Assembly (NCBI GenBank): GCA_028673005.1 | Contig: CM054116.1 | Span: 38,542,577 to 38,606,576, forward strand | DNA from: Tanypteryx hageni | Taxonomy: Eukaryota > Arthropoda > Insecta > Odonata > Petaluridae | Direction of reading: 5' to 3' | DNA: 64,000 nucleotides | Shown: one piece after another, positions 24,250 to 33,795 of the stretch | Layout: every line of letters starts with the position of its first letter | How positions within the stretch are numbered: position 1 is the first letter of the stretch | Position numbers and translations under genes: made by a program | Notes under the pieces: generated by a model | The model's database searches: none | The model's input: the letters and a program-made list of their open reading frames with translations, nothing else | What the model was told of the DNA's origin: nothing

Positions 24250-24932
24250 CAGTGGCGACTCATAGCTAAAATTAGTGGGGGTGCTGCACCAGAAAATTTT
24301 TAGCCTTTGTTTTAAAATTGTGTAAAAGGAAAAAAACATGTATAAAAAGAAAATTTATTCAGGAACTTGATAAAATCTTAACAAAAAAACCAAACATTTT
24401 TTACTTACTTAAACTTAAGGCCATGGTTAAAGTTTTCTGTTAAATAAAAGAACCGAAAAAAAATGAATCAAATAGAATAGCTGGAAGCAGAATAATAATC
24501 TAATTCTACACTCTTCTACACTTTATCACATTCAAGAATATGGTACACGGTTTTAAGCACAACACACGCTGAGTAAAAAAAAACTTCCTTCCACCATCAC
24601 GCCAGAGCCGGCACTGCGAGAGCAACAGTGCTCTCTCTACCTGGCAGTCCCGCCTTCCTCCCCACCCCCCCTCCTATGTGCGCACAACAGTCAAACACCA
24701 CGTCGCTGGCAATGTGAAGCGCACAGTTCCATACAAAGATTTTTGTATCTTTTCATAAACTGGGGGATGGCTACTGAAGTACTGACATTAAGCTTAAGGA
24801 ATATATATTGTACTACAAAAATAAAGAAAGAATTAAAGAAAAAAGGACTCATTATATTAAATGTTATCGATAATATCAAGTGGAAATAGGGGGTGCTGCA
24901 GTTCCGCAGTGCCTATACACCAGCCGCCACTG
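24250..24932 (-). mobile_element. Internally deleted hAT (non-autonomous copy of the 58968-61726 element)
   Basis: This 683-bp element is the reverse-complement of the two ends of the hAT at 58968-61726. Its left 167 bases match 61726 back to about 61560, and the rest match about 59484 back to 58968; nearly identical bases throughout point to a young copy. The junction falls just after the transposase start (CCATGGCCTT fused to AAGTT...AAGTAAGTAAAAAATG), so essentially the whole transposase is gone. Ends are CAGTGGCGACT and the complement of CAGTGGCGGCT. Flanks CTTCCGAG (24242-24249) and CTTACGAG (24933-24940) form an 8-bp target duplication with one change. It must be moved by a transposase supplied in trans. 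Confidence 0.92.
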
Positions 24933-24940
24933 CTTACGAG

Positions 24941-26388
24941 ATGGTGATGGATATTGGTCCATTGACAAAATAGTGGGTGATTGACGTGTTTTCTTTTTTC
25001 TGTAAGTTCTTATAGAGCTCCTTATATGGACTAAATGCAAACTCCAGGTCTCTATTGAATTTAATGGTTCTTTCCATTACTTTGTCCACATTAATAATTT
25101 AATCCGAGTGCTTTTGCAAAGGCAAAAGTCTCAGACATTAGTTTCATATTCAACTGAGGCTCCACTAATGCCTCTTCATTGTCCTCGCCAGTCACATTCA
25201 CCAGAGTTAATTGCAATATGTTTATAATTTACAGGCAAGCAACATATTCCTAATTTATAGTGGTTGTAAAGCTTAAGTTAGGCCATTATTTGCCATGACA
25301 TTACTGAATAATTTCAACAAGATATACAATTTTTTATCTTGCATAAGGGTCTGGTACAGCTACACAACCTGGGCACTAGTATATCTGTATTTTATTTCCT
25401 CTTCCATTTCATATACAATTAATAATTTAGAATTGTTGCATAGCTCTTTCACCATCATTCCAGCTCTAAAAGCAATCAAATACAAAAATCTATATTTAAA
25501 AAATCGGCTGCATAATTTTAATGTAGCATGTTCCAAGATTGAAATAAAAACCTACACGTTGAAATACAGATATATATACCTAATTGGTATTTAACTATTA
25601 ACATGGAGATAGCTAAGAGAAAAATTATAACTAAATTTAACAAATTTTAACTTCAATTTTCTAGAAAAATTAATATAACATTTTATCAAATTTTCCAAAT
25701 TTTCAGTCTCGAAGAAACATGAAACTAACACACAATTCACTCATTAGTATTAGTAAAGATGTGCATCTAGCTTGTAGTCTTCCAAAAACCTTAACCTTGT
25801 GAACTATTCAGTAAGATGAACAGGGAAAACACAAATTTTGGTTGATATTACTCATTCATCGATTAAAAAATTAGATAACCACCTCTTATAATAGCTCATG
25901 AGTCAAAAAGACAAATCCTGGTTTCAAAAATCACAATGAAGATAACAGAAGAGCAGCAATGGCTCGAATGCATAGTTTGGTGATGGAATGTGGAGTTAGC
26001 TATTTATTTTTGACTTTGAATACCAAAATTTTTAGGTCATAAAGTAGGGGTGCGCATTAAACATGGGTAACACTTCTGTGCAGTTTAAATAAAAAATTAA
26101 GTGTACCTACCTCGCACCGGTTTCTCGCTTTTTCGGTGAATTGAGGGGAACCCACGTTAATTATTGATAATCCAGTTTATGCATATATTAATTAAACGTA
26201 TCAAACGCCTAATTATTTTCTTACAATTGTATTTTCATTCTATTCAAATATTTCACATTTCACTAGCTCAACAGCTAATTGCTGAAATCCCCGCGAAATC
26301 GCCAGGCAAACCTGCAAAACACGTATCGAAAAAAAACATAGTAGTACATATATGAAAATTGAAATAATTTAATTTAGTTAATGAATAT
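24941..26388. other. AT-rich intergenic, nothing recognised
   Basis: Short open frames have no domain. No inverted-repeat ends or tRNA-like boxes were found. It ends where the satellite-like tandem repeat begins. Confidence 0.4.
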
Positions 26389-27910
26389 CATTCTATATAG
26401 ACGTTTCTTACAGAGGAGGAGGAGGACATAACATATAGGAGGATACTAATGTTTAGGCTGGAGATTCGAAATTTTTTTCTCAGGTAGGATTTTGTGCAAA
26501 ACCGACCAGAAAAAACGAAAATCTTAAAAAAGTGAAACAATGCGGCCGCTAAAAATTCCCAATTGTTTAAACAAATTTTCAAGGTTTATGTATTTTCAAA
26601 TGTGCTACGGAGCTGAAATTTTTTTTAGAGGTGGGATTTGTAAAAAAACGAAATAGGGATTATACAAATTTTGATATTTTAATTTCTTTGGCAGTTAAAA
26701 ATTCTTAAAGTTTAAATAAATTGGTAGATGCTTAGACGCTACATTGCAAGTTAGGGAGCTGAAATTTTTAAACTATTCAGAGGTTAGTTTATGTAAACGA
26801 ATAAAGACTTCAATTTATCCATAAAATTGTTATTTTGGCCGTTAAAAATTATTTAAATTTAAACAATTAGATAAATGTTATTTCACTTCTAATTTTACTA
26901 TAAATTTGAAATTTGGCAGAAATGTGTGGCATTATTAACTCAATGTGGGAAAAGTATAATATTTCTAAAATTGCAAAAATTAGTGATAGTTTTACTCCAT
27001 TATTGTTCCATAATGAAAAACGGAAACCTGTCCAGAGGAGAAATCTTATCAATTAAAGAAATATTTCTCTGATGAAATATTTCTTTGAAAAATTAATATT
27101 TTTTCAAGGTGAGATGAAATGCTTGCAGTATGCAAGCACCTTCTACTAGTCATTATATATCGACGTTTCTTACAGAAGAGGAGGAGGATATAGCATACAT
27201 ATAGGAGGGTACTAATGTTTAGGCCCTTCCAGAAGAGCTGGAGATTCGAAATTTTTTTCATAGGTAGGATTTTGTGCAAAACCGACTAGAAAAAACGAAA
27301 ATCTTGAAAAAGTGCAACGATTCGGGCGCTAAAAATTCTCAATTGTTTAAACAAATTTTCAAGGTTTATGTATTTCCGGAAGTGCTACGAAGCTGAAATT
27401 TTTTATATATGTAGAATTCTCAAAAAAACGAAATAGGGATTATACAAATTTTGATATTTTAATTTGTTTGGCAGTTAAAAATTCTTAAAGTTTAAACAAA
27501 TAGATAACTGTTTAGACATTACGGGATGAGCTAGGAGGCTGAAATTTTCAAGTTATTTTCAGAGTAGAGCATTTGCACAAATAAATATTTGAATCTCTTC
27601 ATAAAGGGATTAAAAATGTTTAAAATTTAAACAATTGGAAAAATATTATTTCACTTCTATAAGTACTACAACTTTAAAATTTGGCAGAAATGTGTAGCAT
27701 TAGTGCCCTATAATGGAGAAGGTATAAAATTCTTAAAATTGCAAAGTTTTGGGATTGTTTTAATCTATTATTTTTACATAAGGGAAAAACGAAATTCGCT
27801 CCGGAGGTGAAATATTTAGAATTAAAAAAATATTTGTAATGATGAAATATGAAAAATGAATGTTTTTTATGTGGAGATGATATGTTTGCAGAATGCAAGT
27901 ACCAACTACT
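26389..27910. repeat. Two-unit higher-order tandem repeat (about 762-bp units of about 145-bp subunits)
   Basis: GACGTTTCTTACAGAGGAGG occurs at 26400 and, with one change, at 27162, setting a 762-bp period; the units are about 26389-27150 and 27151-27910. Each ends in a GTATGCAAGCACC...CTACTAGT phrase. Within each unit a subunit recurs three times about 140-150 bases apart, marked by GTTAAAAATTCTTAAAGTTT and relatives (26545, 26693, 26840; then 27326, 27471, 27608), followed each time by a CTGAAATTTTT block. This is the structure of a small satellite with higher-order units. No coding frame is seen. Confidence 0.85.
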
Positions 27911-28094
27911 AGTATTATATATAATTAACAATGTAATTTAAAACCCACAGAATCCATCTTCAGCACCAAATATCTATGCGAGGAAGGCGACCGCGACACG
28001 TAACGATATGCGACGAAATTTAAGATGTCGTATTAAATACCGTCATTAAATTTCTCTAGCCATTAAAATGTGTTACGTACAGTTTGATAAATTA

Positions 28095-28340
28095 AAAATA
28101 GATTGACGTGTTTAAACTTTCTTAAGAGGATTAAGGAGCATAAGCGATACTTCCGTTTAAATAATTTGAATTCTCAATTTGCGAAACATCTTTTAAACCT
28201 CAATCATCATAGTTCCTTCAACCCTAAATTCCTCCACTTTGAAATTGAAGGTCGCAAAATGGATGCTCTTGAACAGATAGAGATAATTATTTGTGAAGAC
28301 TCGCTTCTCTTAAATGAATACCTTTTCCACTATCATTCTC
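28095..28340 (+). pseudogene. GIY-YIG endonuclease tail of a Penelope-like element
   Basis: The reading FLKRIKEHKRYFRLNNLNSQ, FAKHLLNLNHH, then LHFEIEGRKMDALEQIEIII has the form of the C-terminal half of a GIY-YIG nuclease (the conserved R..EH block, AKH, and the catalytic-Glu LE.IEI block) as fused to Penelope-like reverse transcriptases. Only this end of the protein is present, and the frame then drifts into low-complexity Phe/Leu sequence. Likely a 5'-truncated retroelement copy. Confidence 0.6.
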
Positions 28341-28564
28341 CTCTATTTAGCTTACCGAATATTTTGTATCAACATTGTTGTCTATGGCCCTTTTATCAAG
28401 TTTTTGTAACTTTTTGTAATTATGTTGCTTTCGCCTTCTTTTCCAACCCCTTCCTTTTCCTAACCGTTTATTCAATTACCTTCCATTTGTTTTCTTTGTA
28501 ACCCCTCCTGTCTCCCTCTCCCCCTTTTTCCCTATATATATATGGGACGATTTTACAAACAAAC

Positions 28565-29138
28565 ATGTTCCGCGCACTACCAAGGGTACAGCCGGCAGTC
28601 ACACTCTCCCTGGAGGGACACGCTATCCCATGGTCCTCCGAGGCCAGATACCTCGGAGTGACCATGGATAGAGGGCTCACCTGGCGCCTGCACATCTCCG
28701 GCGTGAGAGGGGCTGGAACAGGCGCAGTACGCAGACTTGGCCATATCCTTGGCTCCAGGGAAGTCACCTTGGAAACCAAGGTTAGGCTATATAGGGCCTG
28801 CGTACTGCCAGTACTAACTTATGCCTCGCCTATATGGTCCGGCGCGGCACCCACGCACACCAGGAAGATCGCCGTGGTGCAAAACAATGATGATGATCTT
28901 AGGAGTCAGCTGGAGGAGCTTCGTCCGAGTGACGGAGCTCCAAGCCACAACAGGTGTGGACCCTATAGAACGCGTGCTGGAAAAGAGGGCTAGAGCGTTC
29001 TATAGGAAGACTGCCGGCTCCCAACATGCCCTCAAACGGCAGCTCTCAGGGATCCGAGTGATGCCCTGGGACGGGTTTAAGCGCCCGATTGCGTCGATGG
29101 GGGCTGAATTCGCCCCACTGCCCAAGCGGCTAAGGCGG
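28565..29138 (+). pseudogene. 3' end of a jockey-like non-LTR retrotransposon reverse transcriptase
   Basis: The + strand encodes the thumb and C-terminal region that follows the YADD box in jockey-type elements: RYLGVTMDRGLTW, LETKVRLYRACVLPVLTYAS and PIWSGAAPTHTRKIAVVQN. A frameshift near 28900 moves the reading to VTELQATTGVDPIERVLEKR and then to a stop at about 29142. It is GC-rich against the AT-rich surroundings, which suggests a younger arrival. The catalytic core is missing (5' truncation). A SINE sits directly downstream, inserted into what looks like the 3' UTR of this copy. Confidence 0.85.
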
Positions 29139-29148
29139 CAATAAATCC

Positions 29149-29473
29149 CGGGGGTGCCGGTGGTGTAGTGGTTAGGATCCTGGCTGCTACTCGCCCGATG
29201 CTTGAAAAAGTCATCGGGTACGAATGCTGCACAAGTAGGATTTTTCCAAGGACGCCCGGCCCCCTGTTCGTGTGGTTTGAGGAGACCGCGCAAATTCAGC
29301 TGTTCCGTCCTTCGGAAGGGACGTTAAGCCGTTGGTCCCCCTGGTGTTCTTCGTAAGAGCAGGCAAATGCCGGCACCGGGTTTCCCTCCTCCCTCCCTGG
29401 TTATTCATTGCACTACCTCTGAGATACCCATTTGTGCTGTAAGAGAGGCGAATTGACTGGGCACTCAAACAAA
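29149..29473 (+). mobile_element. Full-length tRNA-derived SINE with 10-bp target duplication
   Basis: The head reads GGTGCCGGTGGTGTAGTGGT followed by TAGGAT, an A box, and about 50 bases on GGGTACGAATGCTG, a near B box, so it is built on a tRNA gene and read by RNA polymerase III. The body carries CTTCGGAAGGGACGTTAAGC and the tail ends GGGCACTCAAAC. CAATAAATCC flanks both sides (29139-29148 and 29474-29483). It lies within the 3' region of the jockey-like copy. Relatives are at 10698-10880 and 42900-43172. Confidence 0.88.
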
Positions 29474-29689
29474 CAATAAATCCTGCCGCCGCTAAAATAA
29501 ACCTGTGTAAACAAAACAGTAAAAAGAGCTCAAAATCTGACAGGCTTATAGCACAGCTGGCAGCCTGGTAGGAAATGGCCATTGCCTTTACTAAAACCCA
29601 ACTCTGCACAAACAAAAATATAAAATAATAATAAATCCCTGTAAATAATCCACCCACTAGTTATTAATCTTAGTTAACTGCTGTATATA

Positions 29690-30000
29690 TTTTTCTTAGT
29701 AATTAGGAAATAATTAGTTTTACATTATCATATTAACTGTTTCTCTGCCTTAAGTCAATACTGTATAGTATTTAGTATACACTTAAGCTCCCTAACGCAC
29801 GCATTGTATCTGCCGCCGGAAAAGCGGAGACGGTTAACGATAGGTTCTTCAGACCGTTATCATCATGGATTGGGATATTTTATCACCTGATGATGCTACG
29901 ATCGTAATGAAACCGGTCCTGCAAAATAAATTTGTGGAAGTGACGAAGTTCTTTCTTTTTCTCGATGAGTAATTCCACAGGGTTGAGCCTGATCTCATTA
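29690..30000 (+). repeat. Retroelement 3' tail with CTGATGATG...GAAACCGGTCC motif
   Basis: The stretch contains ACCTGATGATGCTACGATCG, then TAATGAAACCGGTCCTGC, like the minus-strand motif at 4860-4945. It may be the 3' end of the Penelope-like copy at 28.1 kb, split by the jockey-like and SINE insertions, but that is inference. A palindrome (TACGATCGTA) separates the two conserved parts. Confidence 0.4.
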
Positions 30001-31740
30001 TTGATATTCATTTAACATTTTACCCTTAAGCCTGAAACGCTTTGCCTTGTAGGCAAATTTCCGCGGTGCTGAATTTTCTGATGTAAAAAATTTATTTTTG
30101 GAGATCTTGACGTAAAATCGGATTTGCGTTGTCGAATCTGGCGTAACCCGTGAATGGTCTGCATTTACTTACGGTACTCTAGTTAATATCTGACATGACA
30201 ATATAATTCTAAAATTTTGTTCTTATACCCCTGAAAATCTAGTGCGTGTTATACACAGGTATACGAAATAGGATTTTTGCAATCCAAAAAGAATGGGTGT
30301 GTGTTATACACGGGTACCCAGGGCAGGGGACTGGCACTTGGATTACAGAATGAGTACCGTCTTAGGAGCCAATGGGAAGTGCTCATAAAACGAAATAGGT
30401 AGCGCACTTACAACCAACCCTGGGTACCTATATACACTATATCGCAATTTATGTAAGTTTACAAATTCATCTCCATGGTAGCAGATATTATTTTTATTTC
30501 AAAACCAACTCAAGATGCAAAAATCCTTGAAAGTATCTATAATAGTCGCCAATAATCACCTGCTTATCCAAAAAATGTCACTAAATCAAATTAAAACCCT
30601 CTCCCTACGTTTAACCACGAAGTTTCCCCATTCATAACTTGTTGATATAGTGTGATAGATATTAAAATTTTTTCTCTTTACCATCTCAACAGTATGCCAC
30701 AAAGCAATAATTTTATTTATCAAAGAATATGTAAATGAAATGCACATGCATACTTATTATGGAATAAAACTGAGGTACAAAGCAAAGGACATTAGCTTCC
30801 ATGACATTTCTGCTTCAATAAAAATTCAATAATGCTATAACTATATATTATAGCAACAAATGTGAAACAATTCTAAATGTGAAGGAGGTGCAATCTTGAT
30901 TAAATTAATACACTTTAAAAGTATTACTCATACGATGAAAGAATTTTGTGCAAGCATTTACTAGAAATTATTTTGATACAAATTTTTTAACCAAAACCTG
31001 TGGAATTTTGACAAATGCCTGAATACACCACATAAAAATCCATATTTGTAAAAGCTCAGCTTTTATACAATCAAAGATTATACGTATTTAAAAATATTCT
31101 TAAATTTGTGAAATGGCAAATCTTAAACCACATAAACTTAGATATATAAGCAGGAGATTTAGCTAAGACTCCTCCAGACTTCCTTTGTGTGCACCAACAC
31201 TACAAAATCACTAACAAGACGAATTTTGAAACCAGAGAAAAATTCTGCCTTCACTGGGAAGAGCCCAGGTCACCCACTTGCCTGACATATGCTAACCACT
31301 CAACTACTAAGGCAGACTCATTTTCCTGCTTCAGAATAGATATTTCTTGCACTGAGGTTAGGCTAGCCAAGCTAGTATTAGCTTCTCCCAAATAAATGTC
31401 CTCGATGATAAACACCCAAACAAAACGCATTTACATCCCAAAGGTGAGATGGCCAGATAAACACAAATTCAAGTGTTGAAGTTTGTATGCAAATAGGCAT
31501 ATGCTGGAAATTTATAATTCTAAAAACACAAGAGAAAAATTCTGCCTTGACCAGGAATGAAAGGGTGATGCAGGTTTGATTCTGTCAAAGCAGAATTCTA
31601 CTGCTTCATCAGACTTGGTGTCCAAAATATACTTATTTGCAAACAAATTTCACCAACATTTTCATTTGTGTTGACTAAATGACAATAAATTTTATACTTC
31701 AACTTCTTATCTTACACAAATATGAACACCAAACATACAT
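30001..31740. other. Intergenic with possible old SINE-like remnants
   Basis: The phrase GTGTTATACACRGGTA occurs twice (30247, 30306). Near 31280-31320 the minus strand reads TAGTTGAGTGGTTAGCATAT, a good A-box form, and near 31570 the + strand has GCAGGTTTGATTC, a B-box form, so decayed tRNA-derived SINEs are likely. The rest is AT-rich without features. Confidence 0.35.
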
Positions 31741-31752
31741 TAGATAATACCA

Positions 31753-31758
31753 TTTATT
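31753..31758 (-). terminator. Possible polyadenylation signal of SERF
   Basis: An AATAAA on the minus strand lies about 430 bases beyond the SERF stop codon. Other AT-rich candidates exist, so the choice is tentative. Confidence 0.3.
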
Positions 31759-32188
31759 AATACCAACAATGCATTACATAAGTGATAATAAAAATCTGAC
31801 GGACGAATATATACTGCAACCAGGCATGGTTGCAGGCTATGAATAATAATTACGAAAAATGTAGCCCTATTTCTTTTCCAATAATTTCTGTGATATAGTC
31901 AATTTTCGGAAACTTAAAAAACTAAATTCAAGAACAAGAAATGTCTACACAATACATAAGATATTAATAGTTTTTAATCAGACCATAGATTTCCATTCAT
32001 CACATCCAAAGAAAGGTATATGCCAAATGATATTTTAGAGTATAAAAAAATGAGGTTATGTAGTTGGGAGGCTGATATCAGCAAATGTTTTGTTCCACAA
32101 CGCACACAAAGATGTTCAATTCATTCCACTGTTTTGATATAAACTTTAAAAGGCCGACTGTTTGGTTGCCAAAGAAATATTGAAACAA

Positions 32189-33185
32189 CTAACTGGCGTG
32201 TGTGTCATCCTTCTCTACTGCCTTCTTCTGCTTCTCCCTCATAACCTCAGCGTCCCTAAAAGATAATTGAAACCAAATTGATGAATTTCGATAAAATCAG
32301 TAATTCCAATGCTGAATTTTGCTTTTAAAATACCTTTGCTTGCGTTGTTCCAGAGACATTCCTTTGTTGGATGTTTTATCATTAGCCGCTTTCTTTCGCT
32401 GCAACTCCTGCTGCTTTTTCTGATTCTTAACACGGGCAAGCTCCCGCTGATTTCCACCTAAGAAAAATAAGTCAATGCAACAACTTTCGAAAACAGAAAT
32501 AAATCTGAAAAGTTATTCGTAAATATCTTACAAGCGAAAATGAATGTATAACCTTGAAAAACAAAATATGTCCTACTTTCTCAATTTTCCCGAAAGCTGA
32601 AGGTGCTAAACAGTTCTAATTTCCCTTTTCATAGACGTAAACAACTTTCAGGTATTAATAGCATCTCAATCGGAAATTATGTTGCGGTAGATAACCAGTC
32701 AATTAAAAAAACACCTTTGCTCCAATATCTAAGGGAATGCAGCAACTCAATCGTCATTTAAGATGGGACAAGATTTGTAACGCAGTATATATTTTAATAG
32801 TTAAGAAAAACCGTTAAATCTATATGTACTTCGAAAAAAACAATTATTTTTGAGCTAAATGCTGACGTTAAATAAGTTTGACATAAGACATCGGTCCAAC
32901 TTCCTATTGACGTTTGCAAGAGGTCGCTCAACGAAATGGACGACTTATCCTCAACTTATTACGCACCGAGCGAGAAAGAGAATAAGACAATTTATTAGCT
33001 TTGCCTACTTCAATGTACATTACTTTAATGCTTACACACGCTAAAAAATGAGGAAAAGGAAGTGTTAACTAATTGTATAAAAATAAAAATCATACGAGGA
33101 AAGAAAAGGTTCCCCATCCAATTCTTCGTACGAGACAACATAGGAGTAAAGTAACACTAGTACAGAATGTGAGCTTACGTGTCAT
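32189..33185 (-). CDS. SERF family protein (small EDRK-rich factor, 4F5-like), three coding exons
   Basis: A 65-residue highly charged protein of the SERF/4F5 family, small conserved proteins that bind amyloid-prone proteins and speed their aggregation. Coding exons on the minus strand: 33185-33179 (only ATGACAC, then a GTAAGC donor), 32457-32334 and 32255-32189 (TAG stop). The phases join to MTRGNQRELARVKNQKKQQE, the family hallmark N-terminus; the second half has GMSLEQRKQRDAEVMREKQK and a short acidic/His tail DDTHAS. The seven-base first coding exon was placed because it is the only nearby sequence that supplies M-T-R in the correct phase with a good donor. It is head to head with SUB1. 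Confidence 0.93.
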
Positions 33186-33795
33186 TTTGAATGTGTTCCG
33201 AATGAAACACAAAGAGCTATCCGACCCTCAAATTAATGAGGACTCCACAGACGTTTATCCCTTAATACAGGTCGATCCACTGATAAAACAACGACACAAC
33301 CTCCTCTTACTATTGCTGAGATACTCTTCCGCTGGTTAGGAATTTGGCGCTAGCATCTTGCAATATTTATACCAAGTTTTCAATATGCATGATAAATCTG
33401 ATCGTTTCTTTATGAAAATGAATTATTATTTTAATTTTCCTTGAAAACAAAATTTATATCTGTAATAATAAAACTATCATTTAAAATATAGCTATTTCTA
33501 TCAGTACCTTAAAACTCCACCGTAACGGGGCAGCACATGTTAATGCAAAGCTAACGAAATTGATCTCGTACGCTTGTGTTTTTGAACATAACGGTCTGAA
33601 GTAATTCCCGCCTTTATTCATCACTGTGAAATGTGAGTAATCTTAATGCTATCATGGTATTCAGTTGAAATTTTCCGTTACATAAGATTTCTATATACCA
33701 TTACTATAATCTTTTCTTCATAGTTTTATTATTAACTGGGAATAATACTCGTTAAAGCGTATTTTAATCTATTCTTCGTAGATCACCTCATAAAG
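33186..33795. promoter_or_regulatory. Shared SERF/SUB1 intergenic region, likely bidirectional promoter
   Basis: The two start codons are 610 bases apart and the genes diverge, so both 5' UTRs and promoters must lie here unless upstream introns extend further. There is no TATA box in a clear place, as is usual for divergent housekeeping pairs. A pyrimidine-rich AG at 33778-33780 just before the SUB1 ATG could be a 5' UTR splice acceptor. Confidence 0.5.

Noticed and set aside
29880..29925. Hammerhead-ribozyme-like order CTGATGA ... GAAAC
   Set aside because: After GAAAC there is no room for a stem III hairpin before the possible GTC, and no stem I partner for the bases before CTGATGA. Treated as a common retroelement tail motif.
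33073..33339. An 88-codon + strand gene between SERF and SUB1
   Set aside because: No recognisable domain; it lies opposite the SERF first exon and 5' UTR.
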